From assembly GCA_033964015.1 (NCBI GenBank), contig CM066920.1, positions 14,041,912 through 14,105,911 of the forward strand: DNA of 64,000 nucleotides, read 5' to 3'. The position numbers and the translations under genes were made by a program. Shown here piece after piece: positions 47,087 to 58,795 of the stretch; position 1 is the first letter of the stretch, and the number at the start of each line of letters is the position of its first letter. Below the pieces are notes generated by a model. That model was not told the origin of the DNA, did not search any database, and saw only the letters and a program-made list of their open reading frames with translations. The stretch is from Scolanthus callimorphus. Lineage: Eukaryota > Cnidaria > Anthozoa > Actiniaria > Edwardsiidae.

Positions 47087-47922
47087 TTTTTGCTGTTATG
47101 TTTTCACGCCAAAACTGAATACAATATTCCTCAAAGATTCCACATGTTGCCTTTCACTCTTTCAAAGATCTTCAAATGTTACTATTTTGAGGGCCTTTCC
47201 TGGTAAATTGTTCACTGACTGTTGACATCTATATTACAGAACAAAATTGATTTTCACAATACTATGGTCTATGACTCCATTCTGAAAGTGAGGCGCTGAA
47301 AAAGCATGTTTTTCAGCGATGTCATACGTTATACTCATATCTAGAAATTTAGGACATATTTGGGTATGGAGCAATTCGGACAGATTTTGTCCGCCTCAAA
47401 AGGCTGACATAGAAAATGCAATTAACGACCTTTCCGCTCCTTTATTATTTTATCTCTCCTCCTGACTTTCAGAGAATAGTAGGCGAATAGTAGACTTAGT
47501 TACGGCCTTGAACTGTTGTCTAAAGAGACTTAAAACTGCTAAAAACCAGAGGTCGAAAGACCGTAAAAATAAACAATTGACTAATACATGCGTGTGTCAT
47601 GCAGCTCTACTCGAAATCTGTAAGTTGTGGAAAGTTCCTGGCGCCCTTCTACGGAGGAAAGACAAAACAAAATTCTGGCTGAGATCCATCTTTGAATTTT
47701 CTCTCTTCTCACTGTAATTTTATATATTATTATTACTTTTTTATCTAGATTTCCGTGGTAAAACATTTAAGGTCGAGTGAGCGATAATTTATTTTCTTCC
47801 AGACAACTTTTGGGCCGCCAAAAGGTATAAACAGTCTTTTTTTTAAAGAAATGGCCTAAATATTGCCACGCGCTTTGTGACTTTTTTTTTCATTCTTTTG
47901 TTTGTTTGTTGGTGTGGAATAA
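47087..47922. other. Intergenic, nothing supported
   Basis: AT-rich DNA with a few short frames; no repeat or gene signature seen before the foldback element at 47930. Confidence 0.5.
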
Positions 47923-47929
47923 AAACCGT

Positions 47930-49011
47930 GTACAGTCGCAATTTGTAATAATTGTCGCAATTCGTAATACCTGTCGCAATTTGTAATAAAGTTGTCGTAA
48001 TTTGTAATACCTGTCGCAATTTGTAATAAAGTTGTCGTAATTTGTAATACCTATCGCAATTTGTAATAAAGTTATCGCGATTTGTAATAAAAAAGCTGTC
48101 GCAATTTGTAATACAGCTCTGTCGCAATTTGTAATAAACAAAGCTGTCGCAATTTGTAATACCCCTCCATCGCAATTTGTAATAAGCAATTATTTTTAAG
48201 CTTCAAATGAAATTGCAAAGCAATTCAACTGAATATGGCCACTGCCATTGAACTAAATTGATTTTGGTATTTCTGCAAGGTTTCATTCATGGAAAATGTA
48301 AAAGAAATGTCGCGTAATGCTGGAATGGTAGCTTCTCCAGTTCTCCATTTCGATTCTCCGTTACTCTTTCCTCGGAGCTTTTACCTGCTCATCTGCGAGA
48401 GATTTGCACGAGAACCACTGGGTTTCGGAGCCCAGCAGCGTATTTTTCCAACGTGACTCAGAGTAAAATTCTATACAATGTATCACCGCTTCGCAGTTTT
48501 TGGAAAATCCTCATTTTCCATTAAAATTGCCCAATTAAAAGGAATGTTGAATGGATAGTTTGGGCGATATTAGCACTGGCCTGTTTTGTGGAGATACCGA
48601 GACTTGTGCCATCGAAAGTAATTCATAGCTCCGTTGCACCTTGTTGACCTACAACTTTGGCTGTAGAGCAACTTGCGTATCTAAATGCAAAGCATATCTG
48701 GCCAGAATGTTTGCCGAATATTATGAAACTGTTATACCTGTCATCCTTTCTTTTAAACGAAGGCTGTGGCAGCAATTATAATTCTTGATAGCTGTTTATT
48801 ACAAATTGCGACGGAGGGGTATTACAAATTGCGATAGCTTTGTTTATTACAAATTGCGACGGAGGTGTATTACAAATTGCGTCAGCTTTTTTATTACAAA
48901 TTGCGACGACTTTATTACAAATTGCGACAGGTATTACAAATCGCGACAACTTTATTACAAATTGTGACAGGTATTACAAATTGCGACAGTTATTACAAAT
49001 TGCGACTGTAC
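47930..49011. mobile_element. 1.08 kb foldback-type element with short tandem-repeat arms
   Basis: The element begins GTACAGTCGCAATTTGTAAT and ends with the complement ATTACAAATTGCGACTGTAC. Direct repeats AAACCGT (47923-47929 and 49012-49018) flank it as a 7-bp target-site duplication. The left arm (47930-48185) is about 12 copies of GTCGCAATTTGTAATA with spacers of variable length; the right arm (48787-49011) is the inverted version. The core (48186-48786) is about 600 bp of unique sequence with no gene visible. Confidence 0.85.
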
Positions 49012-49387
49012 AAACCGTCCTTGCTTTCAAACCTATCACAACCCCGTTCCCACTTTTAGTTTCTGTACACTTGGCCCCACCATCTCGCATATCCCATAAG
49101 TCTCTGCACGCCCTGTTAAAACTATCCCACAAACCTTTGCGCGCACTAAACATCCCGGAAAGCGTGTCTGGGTACGAAACTGCTCCAATGAGACTTCAAA
49201 ATCTGTTATGCTGCCCGTAAGGGACCGACCATTTAAGTCGGAGGAGGGCTGGAGGGGCGAAGGAGAAAATGGGAGGCCTTCGGCATTCGGCTCGTGTCTT
49301 TCAAGTTTTGATCAGTTCTCCCAACATCCCCCTCGTGTTTGTAAGAAAGCAGAGAGCAAGCGGAAAGTACTTTTATTGCTTAATTGA

Positions 49388-49611
49388 AAGCTACACACCA
49401 AAAATGAGGTGAATCTATTGAAACGCGACCGAGCTATGGCCCGCTGAATACATAATTTTCTTTAACAAATCACTGTATTTTGGACTCAGTTCATAACTTT
49501 TATGAACTGAACCAAAAATACGGTGATTTGTTAAAGTAAATTATGTATTCAGCGGGCCATATCTCGATCGCGTTTCAACCGATTCACCTCATTTTTGGTG
49601 TGTAGCTTTCA
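49388..49611. repeat. Near-perfect hairpin, about 105-bp arms
   Basis: GAAAGCTACACACCAAAAAT through TGAATACATAATTTTCTTTA is mirrored at about 49505-49611 with few mismatches; the loop is short and itself palindromic (GTTCATAACTTTTATGAAC). The type matches other snapback MITEs here. Confidence 0.85.
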
Positions 49612-50607
49612 ATCGATATGCCCTTTCGAAATCAAGGAACAAATATTGCTAAATCGAAAATTTTATTTTTGTGACGTCATCACTTTAGGACTCTATTTTT
49701 TCCATATGAGCAACGAGTAAAATATCCACCAGTATTCAGTATTACATGAAAATATTATCTAATGAGCTCTTTATTATATGACGAACGCAAATATTTTATT
49801 TCATTTTATGTTCGGGAAGCCATGTGAAGGAAAATTTCACAACTCGCATATCAAGGGCTTGGGTCCCAAATGCAGCAACCCTGTTTACAAACAAATTAAT
49901 TAACTTGTTAATTAAGATAAAATCAAAGTACGACTCGCCCAGATCATCTGATCTTTTTAAATGACAAGCTATCATTTATAGCGCCGTACTTCCTAGATCA
50001 TATTGACTTTGCCTTTTTAAATTCCGGGTGTGATTCGATATCCTTCAGACTTGTCGAAAGGCCAAGATTGTTTTAAACGGCATTCCAGTCTCTAGAAAGT
50101 TGGATCGTAATAGAGCGTTCGCGGGTCAGTTCTGCGAGAGAACATCGTTTATAACACCCCAAATATTGAGTTCCCACCAGACCGTAAGTAATCCCTTTTG
50201 CATGATGCTTTTCTGTTAAACCTTTGGCATTTTCAAAAAATTATCGTGCGTTCTACATTTTCCTATTCATTTTAAGTGTATAGCTTTTTACTTGGATGGC
50301 GACGCCAACGTTGGGGCAAACATTGGGGATCACTTATTACTAATATAATCACAACTTTTCCCGGGCTTAATCATGGTTATTATATTGGAAGAAAAATGTT
50401 GGAAATTATCTCAAACCTCAGACACTATAACCATCATAACATAAATGAGTCATTAGTTTGTCTTGCTCTAAAAGTTACTTGCACGGGCAGAACAGTCTAC
50501 TCTCTGAATGTCTCTTGAAATCTTCAATTGACAGAGTCATCTAGACAAGTGGCCCTACAGAGGCCAGTCTAGGACTCGATGCCTGTGTCGACAGAACACA
50601 AATAATG

Positions 50608-51196
50608 CCGGGGAAATACGAGGCACAAAATCCTCAGTTTGCAGTTTGTCGCGTTGCATGTTTTGGTTCGATGTTGTGCGTTTTTCGCTCGCGTCACAAC
50701 TCAGACAACTTGCCATGCAGACAAAAACTTGTTTCAAGTTGTGAAAAACTTCTTGCGCGGGTCATACTTTGAACCACAAATTCTGCCTTTGACTTTGTTC
50801 TCGTTTTTCATCAAACACACAACTTGTCGCTCAACATTTTGCCTACAGTTCAAATTCATAATTCCCCTTATAACATCTTTACCACTACTACCAGAATCCT
50901 CTTCGAATTTGTTTTTTATTCAAAAGTTTGAGCTCCTTTGGGAGCTGCAAAATAATGGTGTTAAACAAAAGGAACTACGAAAAGGATTCTAGGAGTAGTG
51001 GTATCAAATGTAATAAAGGGACTTGAGAATTGATTAGTGGGTAGAAATAAGATGTTAAGGGGCCTGGGACTCGCATTTATGGTCAACAAAATAAAATTGT
51101 GCATTTGATAAAAAACGAGCAACAATTAGATGACTTGCCACGCAACAATTTGCGCGACAAGTTGAGGAATTTTGTGCCTCGCATTTTCCCGGCATA
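50608..51196. mobile_element. MITE-like element of about 590 bp
   Basis: Left ATGCCGGGGAAATACGAGGC with ACAAAATCCTCA, right inverted GCCTCGCATTTTCCCGGCAT with GAGGAATTTTGTG. A frame of 117 codons inside has no recognisable domain and shares the element's composition. Confidence 0.7.
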
Positions 51197-51462
51197 AGGC
51201 ATGACTGCACAAGACCCAACGGCAATTTTCGGTAAAATATCTATTCTATGTAATGCGCATTTAATCATATCCACATGCTAAACTGCGCATAACAAGTAAT
51301 AAATATTATTATTAATATTATTATCTAAGTAATGCCTTCTCGAAAGCTTGAGCTTTCCGTGTCATATTTTCCGGCCATGTTCTGGTCTCCTTGGATTTTT
51401 GCGAGGGGACTATTCGCCACTATTCACGGAGCCTGAGGAGAATAATTGTTTTAGTATATACT

Positions 51463-51612
51463 ATAGGTAAATCCATTGCCTGACGAGGGAATTCCACGCT
51501 AAATTTCACGCGAAAAAACCGATATCGCTCGAGTCGCGCAGCGACGAGAGCGATATCGGTTTTTCAAGTGAAATTTAGCGTGGAATTCCCGAGTCAGGTA
51601 ATGGATTTTCTT
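51463..51612. repeat. Hairpin with GAGTCGCGCAGCGACGAGAG loop
   Basis: Arms AATCCATTGCCTGACGAGGG with AATTCCACGCTAAATTTCAC and their complement. A half copy in the same orientation is at 52390-52480 (AATCCATTACCCGACGAGGG). The arms pair almost perfectly over about 65 bp. Confidence 0.82.
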
Positions 51613-52610
51613 TGAATCCCATACCGGACATTTTTAGAGAATATAAGTCTAAATTTAAGGGAATTGACAGTGGATTTCGAGTGCTTGAAAGCCGCGCTAG
51701 TGCGAAAGCGATGGAATTTTCTGAATATCAAAACGAAAAGTCCCTTGAAATTAGGCTTTGCTGCAATAGCGAATCTTTAAAACATGAAATTACAATATAT
51801 AAATGTTTAGATGAGAGAAAATTCATTCAGTTCAGTGTTCAGTGTTCATTCAGTTCAGTGTCAACACACTGAAAGTGACTGAAGCCAATTTGACTATGAA
51901 AGCGATCGAGTCTACAAAGAGTTTCAAATGATTTGAATTAGTAGAATTATCTTACTGATCGAAAATGTTTTAACTTTTAAAGCTTACTTGTTTGATTTCT
52001 TGTTCCTTTACGGCTTTCTATCCCCTTTTTTCTTGGTAAAAAGTGCAGCTCCTGTAGTGTTTTTCGTTTTGCATGTGCTTTCCACCTCTAACATTTGACA
52101 CAACTTTTCAATCGATGACAGAACTTTTAAGTCGAACTAGCCAACAGCTTCTCGTTGAAATTATCTTGTAAAGTAAATATCTGGACATTGCCTTGCATAC
52201 CCAGGGTAGAAATACCCGAAACGTTGGAGGAACCAGAGAGATTTTGTTTCCAAAACTTGTTGTGTTGACCAGACGAGAGTTTTGTGTCTTGTGGAGGCGC
52301 GTGTGCCCACGTTTCACAAAGCGCGCGAAAAACTGTGATACGAAAAATGTAGATAAATACATTTCCCCTGCTTTTATCGTAGCTAACTTCTATAGGTAAA
52401 TCCATTACCCGACGAGGGAATTCCACACTAAATCTCACGCGAAAATTCGATATCGCCCGAGTCGCGCAGCGACGAAATTTAATTTCGTAGAAACTTAATT
52501 TCTTGGGCGTCCTGTGTTTTCATTAAATTCTACTTTTGCAGCCATGTAATTCCACAAAAAATCTCCCTCGATTTCAGCCAATCAGCGCGCGAGATAGAGT
52601 CATAGCATGG

Positions 52611-53264
52611 GATTCTACACGGGAACACTCCAAAAAATATCCGAACGACACTAAATGTGGCATTTGCCGACATTTTCTAGCCTCTTTCTGTATGCGTGAC
52701 GTTTGTCACGCACATGACATTACGTCAGACTTCACTACAAGCATTCGGCTACTGAACAAATGGTGGAAACTTGCTGCTATTTTAGAGAAGCAAAAAACGC
52801 TAGAAAACACTTGTTTTAAAACCTTAATATCGACTACGATAAAAGATTTAAGTTTTTAGAAGGTTGCAAGGATGGATTCGAGGGATAAATTCGCATTTTG
52901 TGACTTGAATTATGGATTGTGAACAAAATTGACTTTAATCAATATGTTGTTGTGAATCTAATTCGCCTCTCAAACTGTCTGAAATCTCAAAAGTGCCGTG
53001 AACGAATCATCAAATTTTCGAAGTTCAAGAAATAAATGCTCTCTCTTATTCACCTGAAAGACTAAAGAGACAACATAAGTTAATTGAGAAATATTTTTGT
53101 TGCGTTTCGAATCAGATAGTTCCTTTAGAAAGTAAAAATATCCGAACCACGTGCACTCGGGCTCGTCAATCTCGGGATAATGCTTTCGATCTCGGGATAT
53201 TGTGGCAATATTCCGAGATAGCGAACCAATCAAAACGCGCGATCTATGGAGGTTCCCGTGTAGT
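52611..53264. mobile_element. Element with TTCTACACGGGAAC(A/C)CTCCA ends
   Basis: Left TTCTACACGGGAACACTCCA (about 52611) and right TGGAGGTTCCCGTGTAGTAT (about 53249). The interior includes two GATCTCGGGAT-like motifs and frames without known domains. It ends about 430 bp before the glycosyltransferase exon. Confidence 0.6.
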
Positions 53265-53689
53265 ATATACTAACAAGAATTATAACATAGCTACGATATA
53301 ACGCGCGCTCTGATTGGTCAATTTTATGAAGACGTTTTGGCGGGACGCACGAAGTCAAGGGCAACCAGGACGGTCCACGCTTTGAACTCGCCGAAAGATT
53401 GATTTGGTTCGCCTCGTGCGACTCTTACTATCCGCGTGCTTCCAGAACTGGATATACGCACGCTAAAGCATGGACCATTATTAAAAGTTTTTCCTTAACA
53501 GAAAAACGAGACACATTTTCTTTTTAGTAGGCTCAATAAAGTACTTATCATAGTTTGTATTTGTGTTGCAATCCACTATTGTAGGATAAAGCCGGCGATT
53601 AAATGTTAGTATATTTTTCCTGTGAAACAGGCGCGGGCCACCTTAACTCAAACCAAATGCGTTCACTGCCCATTTTGTTTTTATTTCAG

Positions 53690-55860
53690 GCTCAGAAAAG
53701 ATGAAAAACAGAAATTATTATTGGTATTCTATTCGACTGCTGCTAGCCATTACGTCATGTGGTGGAATTCTAAACCTCTACATTCTTATATCGTACTTCG
53801 GCCAAGACTTAGAATGTAACCATGGAAACCCGAGTGTACTTCGACGACAGATATCCAGTATCGATACTCCTTCGGAAGAACGGGAAAATAACGGACCGAG
53901 ATATGGTCACTTAGAACTGCTCAATCTTGGCTTAAAAGACATTTTAAACCGTTACACTGAAACAGTTGACTCATTCGGAGGAGAATTTAAGCAAGCACTC
54001 GCTCGCCCCCTGTGGATCAGAGAGGAGAACAAGCAGGGTGGAATTGCAAAGTTTCCGCAGCTGATCATGATTCCCAGTTGCCCAATTCCGCCTTTCCTGC
54101 TGATTCTCGTCCATTCCAGTCCGGAAAGTTTTACTAGGAGAGAAGCTATTCGGTTGTCATGGGGACGTCAAGACAATACTGTCAATCAAGGGAGCTGGAA
54201 CAGGCCGGAGAGGTAAGATGGTTGCAGGTTGTTCATTATTCACCTCTTTTTACGAGTAAAGTAATCGTGGAGACAATCATATCCCAAATTTACCCTTATA
54301 TAGGATCGTGAAAGAAAGGGTCATGCAACCATTTAGAGCGTATTTTGTGTGGAGCCTAAATACATCACGCGAGTCACGCGAACAAATCAAGAGTTTGCGG
54401 CGGCCGGCCAAAGGTTACTATGATTAACGTTTTTTATTTGAGAGGTTTCCTTCCGGAATCGTCTCACTTACTTTGTTTGATTTCGAATCCTGCAACCACT
54501 GTCAACGTAACGTTCAAATCATCCAGTTGGCTTTTTAGATTATGTCGTTTTTCTCTGTGAGTCAATCAAATCATTTGGGCCAATCAGGTTTCTCCCAGTG
54601 TGAGTGATAGACTGCTTGCAGTATCCCTTCTTTAAAGCGCTATGAGCTATAGGAATAGCGCTATAAAAAAATGTATATTATTATTCTTCTTCTTTGGCGA
54701 ACGTCCGTGAAAACGAGCGCGCGCCTTCGGTACTTAAAAGCCATCAGCGCTCGTTTTTTCACGCGCTCGTTTTTACGGATGTTTGCCAAAGAAGGGACCG
54801 CGCAACTAGTCAGCTATCCAGGTGAGTGAGTCTCTAGCTTTTGTCGCGCCGGTTTTTGTCGGAAACCACTATATATGACTGTGTAATAGGCAAGCAAGTG
54901 CAAGCGGCCTCATTGTCTCAAAAACGTTTGACTGATCATGACTACGCAGAAAAAGACTCGCAAATCCCGGCTCTAGGTGCTATGAGCCCGAGCCTATCAG
55001 GTCACGACACAGCGTGACACAGGGAAACCGGAATTGAAAACTTGGCGGTCAGTCTCTCTCAAGTACTTGACGCACTACACGGCAAATACCGCATCCTTGA
55101 CGCGAAGGTTCACTTTAACTTCTTTTTCAGGACTTGGAAAACAGTTTTCCTCATCGGACGGAGCAACAACTCGAACATCAACGCTCTCGTCCAACGAGAA
55201 GCCCACGAATACGATGACGTCATCATCGGCGACTTTCCGGACACGTATCGGCACCTGTCCATGAAAATGCTCTGTGGAATAACATGGCCGCTCAAATACT
55301 GCACAGCCAAATTTATTTTGAAGTCTGACGACGACTGCTTTATTAATGTTATCCCATTGCTACTCTGGCTAGGAGAGCAACGCAGTTTACGTAGCTCCCA
55401 AGTTCTATACATCGGGAGAGTACAGAAAAATATGGAAGTTGTGAGAGACAAGGGGCATCGCTACTTTGTGTCAAGGACTCAACATCCTTCAAATTACTTT
55501 AAACCATACGTCTCCGGAGGAGGGTATCTTTTTAGCGGAAACTTACTTAGTAAACTCTTCAGAGTCTCCAAAAGAACTCGAATTTTTCCAGTAGAAGACG
55601 CTTTACTCGGCGTTTTGATGGACAAACTTGGGGTGGCACGTTCACACGATAACAGATTTTTACCTTTTGTTTCGTGTAAGGACGAAACACTCTTTCGGAG
55701 ACCCATGTGTGACTTTCGAGACCCATTTGTAATTCACGGTGTTACGGAGACACAACAAATCTACATGCATTATAATGTGTTGATCATGAATTTTGTACCG
55801 ACTGTATGTTCATATGTGGAACAGCAGAGTAAGGAAGGCAAGGTTGATACTTTATGTTAA
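53690..55860 (+). CDS. GT31-family beta-1,3-glycosyltransferase (galactosyl- or GlcNAc-transferase), type II membrane protein
   Basis: Coding exons are 53701-54212 and 55131-55860 (413 residues). The first lies in an exon starting at an acceptor at 53689, so an upstream 5' UTR exon is likely. The intron is 918 bp, with AG/GTAAGA and TTTTTCAG/GA borders. Residues about 9-33 are a signal-anchor helix, followed by a stem. GT31 landmarks follow in order: FLLILVHSSPESFTRREAIR with LSWG, KTVFLIG, EYDDVIIGDFPDTYRHLSMK, the metal/nucleotide-sugar DDD in ILKSDDDCF (about 237-239), YVSGGGYLFSG, and the acidic EDALLG (about 326). The family transfers Gal or GlcNAc in beta-1,3 linkage to glycans in the Golgi. 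Donor and acceptor cannot be assigned. An AATAAA at about 55895 is a likely poly(A) signal. Confidence 0.93.
54690..54797. repeat. Hairpin in the glycosyltransferase intron
   Basis: TCTTTGGCGAACGTCCGTGA with AAACGAGCGCG pairs with CGCGCTCGTTTTTACGGATG and TTTGCCAAAGA. It follows a TAGCGCTATAAAAAAATGTA-ATT tail typical of a SINE 3' end at 54630-54680. Confidence 0.7.
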
Positions 55861-58795
55861 TGTGAAAAAAAAGTTTTAAGTTTTCTTATAATCAATAAAA
55901 TGTCATATATATTTTTTCTACTCTTCAAAAGCTTTAAAATGATATATAATACATTTAACGTAGCTTAAAAGTAGATGAAATGACATCTATTTTGCCAAAG
56001 GGCACCTTGAACCTTTCTTTACCTATGCATTGCTACGCACCCTCAAAATTCACTAAAGTCAGCGGGGTGCAAAACGTGGGTAAATGTGAGCGGCCTTATC
56101 ATAAAAACTGATTGTTTTAAAGCCTACGCTGTATAATAGGCCAGGTTCGAATTACGCTCCAATGCTCACAAGACAAAAGCTTCAAATCGAGGCTTTCTCC
56201 AAGTACATTTACAGTAATACATTACATTTACAGTAATTTCAGAAGAAAGCCTCGACTTGAGGTTATTGTTTGTAGGCATTGGAGCGTAATTCGAACATGG
56301 CCTATTCAACCAAATTATTAATTTTTCTGCTGATCAAAGTATCACCTCTCCCTACACCGTAGTCGCGTAATGTGATGTCACCGTCAGCGACATCATCACC
56401 TTGACTTCTATGGAACAAACAATTTCTTAGGCTATTACCAAATTTGAGTGAAGTTGCTTACAGACACGGTGGTGTAGCGTCATCAATGACGTCATTGAAA
56501 TTAGAAAATTTAAAATCTCACAAAAACATGTCAAGGCAAGCAAACGTCGTTGCCAGAGTACTGAGACAAAAGAGGGCTGCACCATATTGGACCAAGAGTA
56601 TTTGGACTTCTGTGGTTTTACATTATCAAATTAGAGAACTTAAATCTCGTTAGGTGATCAAGCGTGGTCGATATTGTATGAATGTCGTTCTCGCCGTCAT
56701 CAGAAGCCCCATACCTCTTTTGTTACTTACACACTCCCTTCAAAACAAAGGAACAAATGCAAATAGCTTCCCGTACGCTATGCGTACCTATGCTTTCGTT
56801 AGTGGTCTCGGACTTAGGGACCGGTCATTATTTATGCGCGCAATTGCGCGCCGAAATTATTATTATACATTTGCGTGAAGCGCGGCCCAAATAACGAATT
56901 TCTATGCCTGTAACGTCGAACACACGCTTACTCTTCTTAACAAAGTGACTGCCCGCCAGGCCTATCACTGCAGGGCATTTTTGGTAGATTTTTTTCCTGG
57001 CCAAGATACAGTTGTTCTTGTGAACGGTGTGAAGGTAGTGACTTTGTTGCGCGAGTTGCCAAAGACGAAATTTTTATTATGTATTGAGAGAAGTGAGGTA
57101 GAAAAGGCAAATGGTAGAGAAGTTGCTGGAATAACAACTTAGAAAATTTCTTGTGGTCCCCACTCCACTGGCAGGGCTTCAGGTTTTGAGAGATCCCCTT
57201 TTCGTCCAAATTGTTTTTTCTCGCGATGGTGCTTCTAAAAACCGTGTAAGAAAGAGAGATTATTCGATGAGAAGACGATAAATTAGAAAGAAACACGGAA
57301 TTAATGTCTTGATGGGTATCTTTCACCTTTACCTGTGTCCTTCGCGCCTACTTGGTACATAAGACCTCATCTTCTAGGGTATCTTTTAGGGTAATATTTT
57401 TTTTGAGCCACGCCATGGCCCGCCATGTTTGGTATCTTTTAGGGGTGAAACGGAAAATTTCTGACGATCATCCCCGACAAAAAAATATTGGAGTCCCCCC
57501 CGGAATTATGACATCAAATCTTCTGTACCTGTTCATTTCTCTCTCATTTTTCTCTACATTATTTCTTTTCTAGTCAATTCGCGTACCAATGCGGCCGCGT
57601 AGCAACGCATACGGTGGTAATGAATGGAAATACGTTATTTTGGTTGAGTTAATTTTCAGCCTTCAAAAGACTACTTTACGTTACTTTTGCTGGTCGCCAT
57701 TGTGGTTTCCGGTTCCACTAACCAAAGCAAGTTCAAAAGATAGAAATTGACTATCAACCATCGGATGGTCTTGTAAACAACAACAGGGTTCCCACGGGTC
57801 CTCAAAAACCTGGAAAGTCATGGATTTTGGAAATGTCCTTCTCCGGCCTATAATGTCATGGAATTTTCACAGAGTTCAGAGTTCACTTTATTAGCACATA
57901 TGTTTTAACATAACAACAACAAAATAACAATTATAGTAAAGATTTACAATGATTACAAGAATACAAAGCAAAGTGCGTAGGGACCATAGCAGCGCATGGC
58001 TTTCGAGACGGTCACTACCACATTAAAATTACAGAGACTTACATACATTTTAAAAAGGCGTATGTACTGTCAATAAGTTATTTTTTATTTATTTTCACAA
58101 AAACCCATCAAAGTCAATAAAAGTCATGGCAATATTTCCAAAAAGAACATTTGCACATATTGAAAAAAATAAAAATAAGGCAACCTCAATAAAAATTACC
58201 AACTTCACTTCAAGATAAAACAGCTTGGAGAAGTGGTAATTGATGTGGGTTAGGCCAATATTATAGAATAAAATAGTAAGGCACGGATTCCGTACTATAG
58301 TACCACTTTTATAACAGAAACATTTACAGCTGTTACAGGTAACACGCGCTACAACATTTTTTGGCAGTTGGGTTTTTCTGCGACGTCAATCAAATCATGT
58401 CTCGCAAGCGAAGCCAAACAAATGCACTGGGCAAGGATTTGATTGGCTCACACGGATTGCATTGATTGACAACGCAGAAAACCCAACTGCCAAACTCCAA
58501 GAATCTGACAACGGCGAAGTCGCGTGTTACCTGAAACAGCTGTAACTTTATCAATGATACTTTAGCTACTTTCTTATGATCTATTATAGCTTTCTCCTGT
58601 CTCTTGTTCAACAACTAGTTGTCCTTAATGGGCTTCTTGTGAAAACTAGAGCCTGGAACTTGGTAAGGTATCTAGTACCAGGACCTCTCCTTTGGAATAC
58701 CACAACTCTCGACCTTGGCAATAGCTTATAGAGTGTTGTGGGCCTCCTTTGTCATTTTCCACAGGACGTCCAAAAGTGATGAAAGAGACTGCTTG
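55861..58795. other. Intergenic region between the glycosyltransferase and the opsin 3' end
   Basis: Contains a MITE at about 56142-56304 (GCCAGGTTCGAATTACGCTC / GAGCGTAATTCGAACATGGC), a retroposon-like TTCACTTTATTAGCACATAT tail near 57880, and an inverted-repeat element at about 58330-58550 (TACAGCTGTTACAGGTAACA / TGTTACCTGAAACAGCTGTA with TTGGCAGTTGGGTTTT). Short frames here have no supporting features. Confidence 0.6.

Noticed and set aside
47930..49011. CRISPR-like or replication iteron array
   Set aside because: Short repeats with inverted symmetry, terminal repeats and a flanking target duplication fit a transposable element better.
50639..50992. 117-codon frame as a real gene
   Set aside because: Lies wholly inside an inverted-repeat element and has no recognisable domain.
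55042..55130. Start of the second glycosyltransferase exon placed further upstream
   Set aside because: Residues before TWKTVFLIG lack similarity to the family, whereas the TTTTTCAG acceptor at 55130 joins exon 1 in phase.
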